Of a stretch of 64,000 nucleotides of DNA, positions 26,509 through 36,198 are shown in pieces. The notes beneath the pieces were generated by a model. It had not been told where the DNA came from and searched no databases. It was given only the letters and a program-made list of their open reading frames with translations. Origin of the DNA: Acidobacteriota bacterium (lineage in GTDB: Bacteria; Acidobacteriota; Blastocatellia; Pyrinomonadales; Pyrinomonadaceae); NCBI GenBank assembly GCA_025463135.1, contig JAOAPY010000030.1, positions 248,001 to 312,000 of the forward strand, given 5' to 3'. Made by a program: the position numbers and the translations under genes. Positions within the stretch are counted from its first letter, which is position 1. Every line of letters starts with the position of its first letter.

Positions 26509-28470
26509 TTAACGTGTGGCGGCTATCTGTGGCGGCTTCTTGTCGGGTGGTTTCGTCGCTACGGGTTTCGCAGATTTTTCCCTGGCTATCTGCGCACCGG
26601 GTGGATCTTCATGCCGCGTCTTGCGATAGTAAACATCATAGACAGCGCGTACGGCCGGAGCCCCAAAGCGCGAGCCCAGCCCTGCATTTTCGATCAGCGC
26701 CAGCACGGCAATCTCAGGCTTGAACGCCGGCGCATACGAAACAAACCAGGAGTGGTCTTTATTCACGCCTGTGTCTTTGCCCAGGCTGACCACCTGTGCC
26801 GTACCGGTCTTTCCGGCGATATCAAACCCGGCCATGCGAATCCCTGCTCCCGTACCGGCCTCGTTGACCACCGACCACATGCCTTTTATCACCACCGCAC
26901 TTTGATCGGCGGGAATACCAAGGTTCCTGGGCTCGGGATGATCAAAGACTCGCGCCGGACGTCCGGGGCTGTAGTCGGGATTGCCGGGTTCGCCAACCGC
27001 GGACGTAGCATGCAGCTCCTTCATCAGGTGCGGCACATACATTCTGCCGTTCATGGCGATCGCTGCATGGGCGCGGATTAACGCGATGGGCGTGAGCACG
27101 TCCTGTCCCTGGCCGAAAGAGGAATAGACCGTGTCAATATCCTTCCATTCGGGATCGCTCGGAATATATTTGGCTTTCTGCTCGCGCGACGGTGTCAGAC
27201 TGACGATCTCGTGCGGCAGGTCGATGCCGGTGCGCTTGTTCAGCTCGAACTCATTGACCATCTCCTGAATGCCTTCGAGCTTCATCTTCAAGCCGAGACG
27301 ATAGAAATAACCATCGCAGGATTTCATGATCGCCATATGCACATCAGGTGAGCCGTGATTGCCCCCCATGCAACGTGTGAATTTGTTGCCAATCGTAATG
27401 CCACCGCCGCAAACCAAATTCGAATGAGCGATGGTGATCGCACCTTGCTGCAGTCCCGCCGTAGCCATTAACGGTTTCCAGGTTGAGCCCGGAGGAAATC
27501 GTCCCTGGATGGCGCGATTGAGCAGCGGCTTTTTCGGATCGGCAAGCATCGCCGCGTACTCGGCGCGACCTGCCTTGCTGGCAATACGTTGCGAGAACAG
27601 GTTGGGATCGAAAGTCGGCAGTGAAGCCAGGGCCAGCACCTCGCCGTTGTTGGGATCCATTGCGATGATCACACCGCGTCCCTGTGGCGACTTGCGAAGT
27701 TGATCTTCGGCGACCTGCTGCAGATCGAGATCGATGGTGGTCACCATGTCCTGACCAGGCTGCGGTTCGATGCGCTCTACCTCACTCTGGATGTGTCCGC
27801 GACTGTCCACGATAACTTTGCGATAGCCATCCTTGCCGCGCAGGTAATCGTCGTAGACTTTTTCGATGCCCTCCTGGCCAATGATATCGCCCGGCTTCAG
27901 GCCTTTGTCTTTATAGCTCTGCTGGTTGAGTTGGTCCGGGCTGACTTCGCCGACATAGCCGAGTACGTGCGCGAGCATACCGTTGTTGGGATAGATACGT
28001 TGCGGCTGTTGCTCCACACGCAATTCAGGAAATTCAAGTTTATGAGCTTCGACCCAGGCAATGTCGCCGGGGTTCGCATCCTGTTTCACAGGGATCGATT
28101 CAAAGGCGGGCTGCAAGCGGACCTGTTCAAAGCGATCGCGCATGATCTCAGGTTCTATGCTGAGGCCTTCGGAAAGGGGCTGCACCAGGGTGCTGAGGTC
28201 CCCCTTAAAATCCTGGCGAGACAAAATCACTTCATAGATGGGACGCGAATCGACCAACCTGTTTCCGTTGCGGTCAAAAATCGCTCCCCGGGGTGCGGTA
28301 ATCGGTAAGAGTCGAATGCGCTGATTCTCAGCGGCTTCGGCGTAATATTTGCCGCGCACGACCTGGAGGACATACAGGCGGACGGCGAGGACGCTGAGCA
28401 ACAGCACGACCAGCACATTAACAATGCTCAATCGTCCACGGAGATTTTGCGCGGTATCCTCGAATTTCAT
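26509..28470 (-). CDS. mrdA: Penicillin-binding protein 2 (elongation transpeptidase)
   Basis: 653 residues. A short cytoplasmic part and one membrane helix (about 17-33), a pedestal/dimerisation domain (about 50-220) and a transpeptidase domain (about 255-620). The catalytic motif is STWK (in FPPGSTWKP), the second motif SCD (in MKSCDGYFY) and the third KTG (in AGKTGTAQV). PBP2 cross-links new peptidoglycan in the elongasome with RodA and MreBCD. The C-terminus is a Lys/Pro-rich tail. It is separated from mreD by 185 bases full of tandem repeats, and no ribosome-binding site is visible before its ATG. Confidence 0.96.
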   Translation of the reverse strand: MKFEDTAQNLRGRLSIVNVLVVLLLSVLAVRLYVLQVVRGKYYAEAAENQRIRLLPITAPRGAIFDRNGNRLVDSRPIYEVILSRQDFKGDLSTLVQPLSEGLSIEPEIMRDRFEQVRLQPAFESIPVKQDANPGDIAWVEAHKLEFPELRVEQQPQRIYPNNGMLAHVLGYVGEVSPDQLNQQSYKDKGLKPGDIIGQEGIEKVYDDYLRGKDGYRKVIVDSRGHIQSEVERIEPQPGQDMVTTIDLDLQQVAEDQLRKSPQGRGVIIAMDPNNGEVLALASLPTFDPNLFSQRIASKAGRAEYAAMLADPKKPLLNRAIQGRFPPGSTWKPLMATAGLQQGAITIAHSNLVCGGGITIGNKFTRCMGGNHGSPDVHMAIMKSCDGYFYRLGLKMKLEGIQEMVNEFELNKRTGIDLPHEIVSLTPSREQKAKYIPSDPEWKDIDTVYSSFGQGQDVLTPIALIRAHAAIAMNGRMYVPHLMKELHATSAVGEPGNPDYSPGRPARVFDHPEPRNLGIPADQSAVVIKGMWSVVNEAGTGAGIRMAGFDIAGKTGTAQVVSLGKDTGVNKDHSWFVSYAPAFKPEIAVLALIENAGLGSRFGAPAVRAVYDVYYRKTRHEDPPGAQIAREKSAKPVATKPPDKKPPQIAATR

Positions 28471-28478
28471 AAAAGGTG

Positions 28479-28643
28479 TCAGTAGTTAGTTGTCAGTAGT
28501 CAGTTGTCAGTTGTCAGTTGTTCGTCGTTAGTTGCTCGTTGTTTGTTGTCTGGTGTGTCAGTTGTTCAATTGTAATTTCTCAACGCGGGATGTCTCAACA
28601 AAGTCCAAAGTCCAAAGACCAAAGACCAAAGACCAGAGACCAA
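28479..28643. repeat. Short tandem repeats between mreD and mrdA
   Basis: Two repeat types: degenerate copies of GTCAGTTGTCAGTTGTT (28479-28566) and heptamer copies of CCAAAGA/CCAAAGT (28600-28643). Heptamer copies also occur at 30253 and around 36199-36303. Non-coding, inside the cell-shape operon. Confidence 0.75.
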
Positions 28644-28655
28644 CAACCGACAATT

Positions 28656-29198
28656 CTATCTTCTTTTGGGTATCCCGGAACTTCTTCTGGCGACGCGGCG
28701 GCGGTCGGCGAACTGCCGGCGCTGGCGGGCCTTGTCGCTCAATAGATTATCTAACATTAAAATCGTCAGCGTGCCAATAATTGTTGTGCCGATTATTCGG
28801 TAAGCAATTGTTTGTACCACCGGCATCGTTAGCGGCTGGCCCAACAACCGGTGCAGGCCGACATAAACGCCGGCGTCTAACGCGGCCGCTGCTGCCAGGA
28901 TCGGAATCCGCAGTAACGGGTTCTCAAGGTTAACCCTGGTCGCGGCAAAGAAAATAACGTAAGCAGTCAGCGTCTTTGAAAAGCCGCCCGATCCAATGAC
29001 GCCCCCGCTGGCAGCATCGACAACCAGACCCGCGAGTGTGCCCGTGATTAGTGCTTGCCATGCTTCGCGCTGTAAGGCCACATAGACAACGACCACCAGC
29101 GGAAAATCGATGAATACGAGTGGGGGCCACACTTTTCGCAGCGAAAGCTGCAGCAGGATGGCCAGGGCGAGTACTGCCGCGATTCTAAGCTGTGGCAT
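28656..29198 (-). CDS. mreD: Rod shape-determining protein MreD
   Basis: 180 residues with about five membrane helices, the usual size. MreD is the least conserved member of the MreBCD complex. The N-terminal LRIAAVLALAILLQLSL and the loop before FPLVVVVYVALQREAW fit the family. Identification rests on position between mreC and mrdA as well as the hydrophobic pattern. A 103-base gap with AT-rich repeats precedes it. Confidence 0.9.
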   Translation of the reverse strand: MPQLRIAAVLALAILLQLSLRKVWPPLVFIDFPLVVVVYVALQREAWQALITGTLAGLVVDAASGGVIGSGGFSKTLTAYVIFFAATRVNLENPLLRIPILAAAAALDAGVYVGLHRLLGQPLTMPVVQTIAYRIIGTTIIGTLTILMLDNLLSDKARQRRQFADRRRVARRSSGIPKRR

Positions 29199-29204
29199 GC
29201 AGGG

Positions 29205-29295
29205 ATTTCCAATTTCCGATTTCAGATTGCCAATTAGTATCTGCCGTGAATTGTGCGATAAAGCGAATAATCAATCGGCAATCCGGCAATTGGCA
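29205..29295. repeat. Imperfect inverted repeat between mreC and mreD
   Basis: GATTTCCAATTTCCGATTTC-type words on the left face CAATCGGCAATCCGGCAATTG on the right. Related to the repeat upstream of rpsB (9196-9300). Confidence 0.5.
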
Positions 29296-29301
29296 ATGAT
29301 C

Positions 29302-30201
29302 TTACTTTTTCCCTTTGTCGAGATTTGGTAGCGACTGGTCGGGGGCGGGCCGCTGAGGCGGATGGTAACGCAGTACGGCGACGTGTTCTAACTGGTCCAG
29401 ACGAGCGGTGGGGCGAATGTAGATCACATGCGGTTGCGTGGCCGTGCCATGTCTTACTTCGATAACCTCGCCGACACTCAAGCCCGCGGGATAAATACCA
29501 TCCTGTCCGGTCGTCAGGACATAGTCTCCCACTTCGACTTTTTCAAGACCGGAAACAAAGCGCATTTCGGCCAAACCGCGCTGGCCCAATCCTTTCACCG
29601 GACCCAGGGCGTTTGATTGACCAAGTTGACCCACAACCGCACCAGCTGCGGCCTGTTCATCGGTAATCAACATGACCTGAGCAGTCCAGGGACTCAGCGC
29701 TACGATTCTGCCGACGATCCCGCTGCCCGTGACGACGGGCATGTTGAGTTCGATCCCTGAGGAACTGCCTACGCCGATAGTGACGGTGTTGAACCAAACG
29801 GAAGGATCGCGAGCGATGACCCGAGCAGGGACCACGTCGTAGCCGGATTTCTCCTTGAGATCCAGCAAGCCCTTGAGTCGCTCGTTTTCATTCGCCGCAT
29901 CCCGCGACTTGCTGAGTTCCAGTTCGAGTTTGCTGACGCGGTCTTTTAGCTGTTCGTTCTCGGCGGCAGCGCCCCGAAAATTCAGAATCTTTGTCACCAG
30001 ACCCATGCTGGCGCCGCCGGCCGAAGACGTAACTCGTTCAAAGGGCGAAGCCAGAGTTTGCACCCAGACGCGGATAGCGCGCTGTTTGCTGGAAGTATCG
30101 CGAGCATCCACGGCCATGAATGCGAAGTTAATCAACAACAGCATCAACAGCCAGAACGGCGCCCGTTGCCTGATCTCTTTTTGTGTTCGTGTGGCCGCCA
30201 T
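29302..30201 (-). CDS. mreC: Rod shape-determining protein MreC
   Basis: 299 residues: one membrane helix (about 16-33), a coiled coil (about 75-115, LKDRVSKLELELSKS) and a C-terminal double beta-barrel with the family motifs GIVGRIVALSPWTAQVMLIT and GDYVLTTGQDGIYPAGLSVG. MreC links cytoplasmic MreB to the periplasmic PBPs. It lies 101 bases after mreB, with repeat DNA in between. Confidence 0.96.
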   Translation of the reverse strand: MAATRTQKEIRQRAPFWLLMLLLINFAFMAVDARDTSSKQRAIRVWVQTLASPFERVTSSAGGASMGLVTKILNFRGAAAENEQLKDRVSKLELELSKSRDAANENERLKGLLDLKEKSGYDVVPARVIARDPSVWFNTVTIGVGSSSGIELNMPVVTGSGIVGRIVALSPWTAQVMLITDEQAAAGAVVGQLGQSNALGPVKGLGQRGLAEMRFVSGLEKVEVGDYVLTTGQDGIYPAGLSVGEVIEVRHGTATQPHVIYIRPTARLDQLEHVAVLRYHPPQRPAPDQSLPNLDKGKK

Positions 30202-30302
30202 TGATTAGTTTCGAGTTCCAGGCTTCGAGTTCCAGTTCGGAGCTAATCCAACACCAAAGACCAAAGACCATGAATCACTGTCGCCGATCTCAGCTCTGAA
30301 AT

Positions 30303-31349
30303 CTACATCCCACTGGTCATCGTATTGTCCCACTTGACCCGCTTCAACAGGTCAAAGTCGGACAGCATTTTTCCGGTGCCCAGTACGACCGAGGCCAGCG
30401 GGTCGTCTGCCAATGATACCGGCAGTCCGGTTTCAATTGTCAGCCGCTTGTCCAGATTCTTCAATAGCGCGCCGCCGCCTGTCAGCACGATGCCGCGCTC
30501 GACAATGTCAGCCGAAAGTTCGGGTGGCGTACGTTCGAGTGCTACCCGGACGGCATTAATGATCGTCGATATCGAGTCGGCGAGTGCCTCGCGGATCTCG
30601 TCATCCGAAATCGTGATCGTCTTCGGAATACCTTCGATGAGGTTGCGGCCACGGACTTCATAAGAGAGCGGCTCTTCGAGGGGGAACGCCGAGCCGAGTT
30701 CGATCTTAATCGCTTCCGCGGTCCGCTCACCGATCAACAGGTTGTATTTTCGTTTGATGAACTGAATGATTGCTTCGTCCATCTCGTTGCCGGCCACGCG
30801 TACGGATCGCGAATATACGATGCCGCTCAAACTGATGACCGCAATATCAGTTGTGCCGCCGCCAATGTCGACAACCATGTTGCCGTGCGGTTCGGTGATC
30901 GGCAATCCAGCGCCAATTGCCGCGGCCATCGCCTCTTCGACCAGGTACACCTCTGAGGCCTTGGCGCGATAGGCAGAGTCTTCGACTGCGCGTCGTTCGA
31001 CCTGTGTGATCTCTGACGGGATGCCGATCACGACTCGGGGACTGACCCAGGTCTTTCCGTTGTGGGCTTTGCGAATAAAGTGCTGGAGCATTTTCTCAGT
31101 CACCTCAAAATTCGCGATCACGCCGTCTTTCATCGGCCGGATGGCGACGATGTTGCCAGGCGTTCGGCCAAGCATGTCTTTGGCCTCGCGGCCGACGGCT
31201 TCGACCTGGTTAGTGACTTTGTTGATTGCCACGATCGACGGTTCAGACACGACAATGCCGCGCCCTTTTGCGTAAACCAGAGTGTTTGCAGTGCCCAGGT
31301 CAATCGCCAGGTCACTGGAGAACAGACTAAAAATGGATTTAAAAGCCAT
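30303..31349 (-). CDS. mreB: Rod shape-determining actin MreB
   Basis: 348 residues, normal length. Actin-fold ATPase whose membrane-bound filaments guide side-wall synthesis. Motifs: [20 protein letters not shown] (phosphate 1), [17 protein letters not shown] (phosphate 2), [15 protein letters not shown] (adenosine). The N-terminal [11 protein letters not shown] can form an amphipathic membrane helix. First gene of the cell-shape operon. I saw no clear promoter in the 251-base upstream gap. Confidence 0.98.
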   Translation of the reverse strand: MAFKSIFSLFSSDLAIDLGTANTLVYAKGRGIVVSEPSIVAINKVTNQVEAVGREAKDMLGRTPGNIVAIRPMKDGVIANFEVTEKMLQHFIRKAHNGKTWVSPRVVIGIPSEITQVERRAVEDSAYRAKASEVYLVEEAMAAAIGAGLPITEPHGNMVVDIGGGTTDIAVISLSGIVYSRSVRVAGNEMDEAIIQFIKRKYNLLIGERTAEAIKIELGSAFPLEEPLSYEVRGRNLIEGIPKTITISDDEIREALADSISTIINAVRVALERTPPELSADIVERGIVLTGGGALLKNLDKRLTIETGLPVSLADDPLASVVLGTGKMLSDFDLLKRVKWDNTMTSGM

Positions 31350-31600
31350 CTAAATCATCACTTCCCATGGATGTCGGAATGAATGTTTCGAACGAAGGTG
31401 GGCGGTTATTCAGCATTCGCAATCCCGTAATGGCGACTACACCGGTCGGAAACAGCTCACCGCAAAGGACCAACTTATTAAGATACACGAACGATCGGTT
31501 GCACGCTATCAGGAAATAGAGGATTTGGTCGGAAAAGCCGCGAGCGGGGAAACATTTCAAAGCCGCAGAGCGGCTTGATGTTTCGTAAAGGCCTTACCCA

Positions 31601-33220
31601 TCAAGAGATCATTTTCTCGGATTGGGCATCATTCACTTCGGGTTCGTCGGGAAGTTTGATCTCATCGCGCGTGCTCTGAACCAACCCGGGGGCGAAGCGC
31701 ACGCAGTTTTTCTGCGCGGCTTTGGCCTCGTACATAGCGCTGTCGGCTGAAGCGATTAGCTGTTGCGGAGAAGAGGCGTGCTCCGGAAAGGCGGCCACGC
31801 CAAAGCTGGCCGTCAGGGAAAGTTTGAGCCGGCGACCGCCATTAAACTCGTGACGAGCAATCTTGCCGCGAATGCGTTCGGCCACCGCACCCGCCAGCTC
31901 TGTGGCCGTATCGGGCAGCACGATGACAAACTCATCGCCGCCATAGCGCGCTACCGCGTCGGTATCGCGAATAGAGGACAAGATCACGCCGGCCATCTCC
32001 ATCAAAACATGCGAGCCCACCAGGTGCCCGTGCACGTCATTAACGCGCTTAAAATCATCAAGATCCAGAAACAGCGCGGCCACGCTCGATCCATAACGCC
32101 GGGCGCGGCGGATTTCGTTGAGTAGAAACTGTCTGAGATAACGTGCGTTATGAAGTTTGGTGAGATCGTCCGTTTGCGACAGGCGTTCCGCCTCGGCGAT
32201 GCGTACTGAGTTGGCAAGTGCCGATGCGATTGGCCTGGCCAGAGCATCCAGCAGCGCAACCTCGGCCTTGCGAAATGAACGCGCATACTTACCAGTGCGC
32301 TTTCCCTCGAGCACACCCAGAATTCTTTCGCCGCAAATCAGCGGCACGGCGACAACATAGTCACCCTGCTCCTTCTTTTTGATGGTCCCCATTCCCGCGG
32401 CGGCCCGCTCGGCCGCTTTTGATTCCGATCTCGGGGGCAAGGTGCCGTCGTTCAGTAGCAGCCGTCGCCAGTCCTGGTCCATTGGATCACTCTTGTCGCC
32501 ATGCTTGCGGGTGGCGATGGCTTCAAGTCCGGAAGCAGCCGTTTTCGAGTCTGAGATCAGGTAGATGGTCCAACGATCTGTCGCTACCAGCGGCGCCAGT
32601 CCGGCCAGCGCAGCAGCAGCGGCGCTGGTTTGATCGCCGATGAAGTGAAGCGAAGAAACCAAATCAAACGCGGACCGCAGATTTTTGGCATTGAGTTTAG
32701 CGGGGAGCGAAAAGGAACCAGAATCGAAGGGACTCTGCAGTTTCTCCGGCAACTTCAACTCTGCCGTTACGCCCGGGCCCTCGACTTCGCGTAGCAGTGC
32801 CGGCAATTGAGCGGCTTTGTCGGCTATGGCGCGAAAGCCGAGGCGCTTTAGAGTTGCGCCGTCGAGGTTACGAAGGTTCAGACTCTGATAACCGTTGGAT
32901 TGGCGACGACAAGCTACCAGGGGCGCGCCCGGCCAAAACGCTTTCGCGTGCTCAACCGCCGCTCGCAATTCGACTAAATCCGCGCCCGGAACTACCTCGT
33001 AAAGCACTGCCAGCGGTGGCGGCCCGACCATTTCGGATAGCTCACTGGTTCCAGGGCGTTCCTGTTCTTTGCCGCGACGCGCACGCGCGAGGGCAGCCTC
33101 GATCTCGACATCACGTAGCCCTTCGATAAGTGTTTTTACTCCCGCAACGCGCAACGCCTCGATTAGTTCGTAGGCCGGCGCTTCGTGAGCATCAGTTAGA
33201 AGTATTACGTATTTAGACAT
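31601..33220 (-). CDS. Diguanylate cyclase with receiver-like and GAF-like N-terminal parts
   Basis: 539 residues. The C-terminal GGDEF domain (about 350-510) has the active-site motif ARYGGDEFVIVLPD, and the inhibitory RxxD site is present (RDTD, five residues before GGDEF), so c-di-GMP synthesis with product inhibition is expected. The middle (about 185-345) looks like a GAF sensor (VVAVPLICGERILGVLEGKR). The first 150 residues resemble a degenerate response-regulator fold (KYVILLTDAHEAPAYELIEA). Cytoplasmic, no membrane segment. Lies 54 bases after the FecR-domain gene on the same strand, suggesting one operon. Confidence 0.9.
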   Translation of the reverse strand: MSKYVILLTDAHEAPAYELIEALRVAGVKTLIEGLRDVEIEAALARARRGKEQERPGTSELSEMVGPPPLAVLYEVVPGADLVELRAAVEHAKAFWPGAPLVACRRQSNGYQSLNLRNLDGATLKRLGFRAIADKAAQLPALLREVEGPGVTAELKLPEKLQSPFDSGSFSLPAKLNAKNLRSAFDLVSSLHFIGDQTSAAAAALAGLAPLVATDRWTIYLISDSKTAASGLEAIATRKHGDKSDPMDQDWRRLLLNDGTLPPRSESKAAERAAAGMGTIKKKEQGDYVVAVPLICGERILGVLEGKRTGKYARSFRKAEVALLDALARPIASALANSVRIAEAERLSQTDDLTKLHNARYLRQFLLNEIRRARRYGSSVAALFLDLDDFKRVNDVHGHLVGSHVLMEMAGVILSSIRDTDAVARYGGDEFVIVLPDTATELAGAVAERIRGKIARHEFNGGRRLKLSLTASFGVAAFPEHASSPQQLIASADSAMYEAKAAQKNCVRFAPGLVQSTRDEIKLPDEPEVNDAQSEKMIS

Positions 33221-33274
33221 ACTCTAAGATTTCTTTACCCACCTGCTGACACAGGTGGTACTGACAAGAGTGGC

Positions 33275-34525
33275 TTATCCACTTTTGCCGCGGCCACCAC
33301 GCAGCGAAACCTTGTACTGACTGCTGTTGCCCTGGGGATCCTCAGCCTCCAGAATGACCTCACCGGCGCCCTCGCTGACAGTAATTTGCAGTTGGAAAGA
33401 CTTATCAGTGGCCACGAGCATTTCTCGATCGGCGATCCGCACGGTGGTTCCCGGTTCGGCGCGGCCCCGTACGAGATAGATGTTGCCGCCCAACAGTTCG
33501 GCGGCGAGGTTTGAGACCGGCACTGTAGCCGTGCCTTTAACCGCCACTACAAATTTCTGCGCGTCACACCAATCGCTGGTTTGTCCCGATTGTTCCGTTG
33601 CGCGCACGCGCCAAAAGTAAACTCCTGGGCGCAAATCGCTGGCGGCAAATTCGGTGGCCACCAACTGGTCGCGTTCGACTACTTTCCCGTTGGCCACAAA
33701 GAATGGCGAGGTTGCCACTTCCACGCGATAGTAGGCCGGGTTTCCCGATTGCGGCCGCTGCCATTTCAAGTTGACATTGGCGGAGCCGTTGCCGCCGGCG
33801 AAGATCTTTTGTAAGTCTTTGGGTCCGGATGGCGCGGGTACATCCAAGAGCTTTTGTGGTCGCGACAGCGTGCCGGCAGGATTGACCGAAACGTATTGAC
33901 CACCACTCAGCGTCGTTTGTTGGCCGGCGCGATCGGTAGTTTGGACTGCTCCGGTGTTGACCCGAATCTCTTCTGTGCCTTCCGGGGTCACGCCGAAACT
34001 GGCTCCGGTTTGGCCTCCAAGTTTGTTCTTTGTCTTGGGCGTCTCGACGACATTGTTCGTGCCCGCGGGTTGTTGTTCGGTGCGTACGTACATCTGGCCG
34101 CTGTCGACGACGACGTGAACATTGGTTTTCTTACCATCATCGGTGCTGGCATTGTCGCGAACGATAATAGTGCTGTCGGGACGCACGACCAGGGTTGATC
34201 CGTCCGCCATACCCAGGCGCGCCCGGCCGCTGGCGCCTGTCTGCACCGTGTCCCCCGGATAAAGCTCAGTATCGCTGCCCGCTCTGATGTTCTCTCTGGT
34301 TGCGGAGCGAATGATGTGCACATCGCCTTCAAAGGAGATGAAGCGAGCACCGGCGCGAGGCTTGAGGTTGGTGCCGATGTCCTTCAGCGGATTGCCGTAC
34401 TTCCAGACATAGAGCGCTGAGGCGCCCGCCAGCCCGCACACGAGGAGGATGGCGACGAGGAGATAGATCATGCGCTTTTGAATGACCCACCACTCGAAAT
34501 CGAACCGGCTGTTTTTAGTAGGCAT
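33275..34525 (-). CDS. Membrane-anchored FecR-domain protein
   Basis: 416 residues. An N-terminal signal anchor (MIYLLVAILLVCGLAGASAL) leads to a FecR-type domain (about 55-200: ARFISFEGDVHIIRS, GDTVQTGASGRARLGMADGS). Next are a fibronectin-like part with YYRVEVATSPF and VYFWRVRATEQSGQTSDW (about 240-330) and a C-terminal Ig-like strand set. It faces the periplasm. FecR domains sense signals or bind surface glycans, and no sigma factor gene is adjacent. Pairing with the downstream diguanylate cyclase suggests an envelope-to-c-di-GMP link, but this is inference. Confidence 0.85.
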   Translation of the reverse strand: MPTKNSRFDFEWWVIQKRMIYLLVAILLVCGLAGASALYVWKYGNPLKDIGTNLKPRAGARFISFEGDVHIIRSATRENIRAGSDTELYPGDTVQTGASGRARLGMADGSTLVVRPDSTIIVRDNASTDDGKKTNVHVVVDSGQMYVRTEQQPAGTNNVVETPKTKNKLGGQTGASFGVTPEGTEEIRVNTGAVQTTDRAGQQTTLSGGQYVSVNPAGTLSRPQKLLDVPAPSGPKDLQKIFAGGNGSANVNLKWQRPQSGNPAYYRVEVATSPFFVANGKVVERDQLVATEFAASDLRPGVYFWRVRATEQSGQTSDWCDAQKFVVAVKGTATVPVSNLAAELLGGNIYLVRGRAEPGTTVRIADREMLVATDKSFQLQITVSEGAGEVILEAEDPQGNSSQYKVSLRGGRGKSG

Positions 34526-34831
34526 CTTTACGGTAGTACTGTGAACTATGGACCGCGGCCGTTTTATCAGGCGGTGTCGACGGTTCCGGCCGGGCCAGGA
34601 GAAGAATGATTGGGGCTACTGTAACTTGCGCTTCAAGGTGGGAAAGCCAATCCCAGCGCGTCATTGCGTTCGCTCGCGTCGGGCAACAGCACGGATTGGC
34701 TGCCAACTCGAAATCTAACACACGCGTGGATCAGCGTTCAAGCACTTGCTGTCGGGTCAATATTAGTAGCAGCGCATCTTGCGCGTGTTCACGGGCGAGA
34801 CGCCCGTGCCACACAGTTTGAGGGTCAACAA
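34526..34831. other. 306-base gap with one palindromic repeat
   Basis: Between TerC and the FecR gene. It contains CACGGGCGAGACGCCCGTGCC (split CACGGGCGAGA / CGCCCGTGCC) at about 34788-34810, a member of the repeat family also at 6428, 39585 and 44967. No gene or clear promoter seen. Confidence 0.6.
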
Positions 34832-36133
34832 TTAATCGAAGACTTCAACAGCGCGCTGGCCGCGGATAACAAAGTAGTTTCGGGCGTGAGGTGCGTCCGC
34901 TGTGTCGAACCAGTATTCATATTTGTGGCCCTTTTCGAGGGGGCGGGGCAAGCCGTTTCGTGGGTGGATCTGCTTGTAACCGGCCGGGACGATACCGTAT
35001 TGAACGGCGCCTATCTCTTCAACTCTGCGGCCGCCGGCGTACCCGGCCGTCGGCTCAATCTCCCATAACGCTTCGCAGATCACTTCCTGACCGTTCTCCG
35101 TGTCCGTGTCTTTAGCGGCATAGATCACCAGGTGTGCCAGCATCCCCGTACCTGAGAGATTGAAAACTGGAGGATTAACCCCTTCGAGCTTTACCTTCGT
35201 CGCCACTACGATGACTTTGGGCCAGATAATAGAAGCCAGGACGGAAGCAGAGAGCACCGCCAACACTACCAGCAGCGAAATCCAAATGGGAATATGAATA
35301 CCACCGATGACGATCAACATTTTCACGCCGATGAAGGTAAGCACCGTCGCCAATCCCATCCTGAGGTAGTGGAATTTGTTGAGGACGCCGGCCAGCAGAA
35401 AGTACATCGAGCGCAATCCCAGGATCGCAAAAACATTTGAGGTGTAGACGATAAAGGCGTTGGTAGTGACGGCAAAGATGGCGGGTATCGAGTCAACCGC
35501 AAAAACCACGTCGGTCACTTCGACTATCACCAGTACGAGCAGCAGCAACGTACCCACCTTGCGTCCATCGATGCGCGTAAAGAACCGGTCCTCATCATAA
35601 TTGCGGGTGATGCGGACATAGCGCGTTACCAGCCTCACGATTGGATTTTTTTCCGGTTGGATGTCTTTGTCGTCTTCCCGAAACATGCTGAGGCCGGTGT
35701 AGACGAGGAACGCGCCGAACACATAAAGAATCCATTGGAAGTGCGTTATCAGGGTCGCGCCCAAAAAGATCATGGTCAGGCGGAAAACCAGTGCGCCCAG
35801 CAATCCCCAAAAAAGTACGCGGTGCTGGTAACGGGCCGGGACTTTGAAGTAGGAAAAAATAAGGATAAAGACAAAGAGGTTGTCAACCGACAGTGAAAGT
35901 TCGATTAGATAGCCCGTAACAAATTCGAGACCGCGCTGTTGGCCCTGACTCCAAAACACAATGCCGGCAAAAACCGCGGCCAGAGTCACCCAGACGGCAC
36001 TCCAAACGGCGGCTTCGCGATGATGAATTGTGTGGGCTTTGCGATTGAAAAGGCCGAGATCCAGACTCAGCATGAAAAGAATGAGGGCTGAGAAACCAAT
36101 CCACAACCATGTCGAGCTTGAAAAGATGTCCAT
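34832..36133 (-). CDS. TerC family membrane protein with an added C-terminal soluble domain
   Basis: 433 residues from ATG 36133 (ATGs at 36154 and 36238 would only add basic, uncharacteristic residues). Residues 1-320 are a standard TerC/Alx exporter with eight or nine helices, including ELSLSVDNLFVFILIFSYF, FTRIDGRK and TDVVFAVDSIPAIFAVTTNAFIVYTSN in parts; these Asp-rich helices bind metal. Such proteins export manganese or support tellurite resistance. Usual length is about 320-350. Here an extra about 110 residues follow (from about 325) as a soluble beta-rich domain (GTGMLAHLVIYAAKD; YEYWFDTADAPHARNYFVIR) that I do not recognise. Confidence 0.92.
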   Translation of the reverse strand: MDIFSSSTWLWIGFSALILFMLSLDLGLFNRKAHTIHHREAAVWSAVWVTLAAVFAGIVFWSQGQQRGLEFVTGYLIELSLSVDNLFVFILIFSYFKVPARYQHRVLFWGLLGALVFRLTMIFLGATLITHFQWILYVFGAFLVYTGLSMFREDDKDIQPEKNPIVRLVTRYVRITRNYDEDRFFTRIDGRKVGTLLLLVLVIVEVTDVVFAVDSIPAIFAVTTNAFIVYTSNVFAILGLRSMYFLLAGVLNKFHYLRMGLATVLTFIGVKMLIVIGGIHIPIWISLLVVLAVLSASVLASIIWPKVIVVATKVKLEGVNPPVFNLSGTGMLAHLVIYAAKDTDTENGQEVICEALWEIEPTAGYAGGRRVEEIGAVQYGIVPAGYKQIHPRNGLPRPLEKGHKYEYWFDTADAPHARNYFVIRGQRAVEVFD

Positions 36134-36198
36134 CGGAGGGAAATAAAATAGCATTCGCCGTCTGGAGCGAGCAAACGGGCGATTGGTCTTGCGTATCG

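Noticed and set aside
28600-28643. CRISPR-like repeat array
   Set aside because: Units are seven bases without spacers; simple tandem repeat, and no cas genes nearby.
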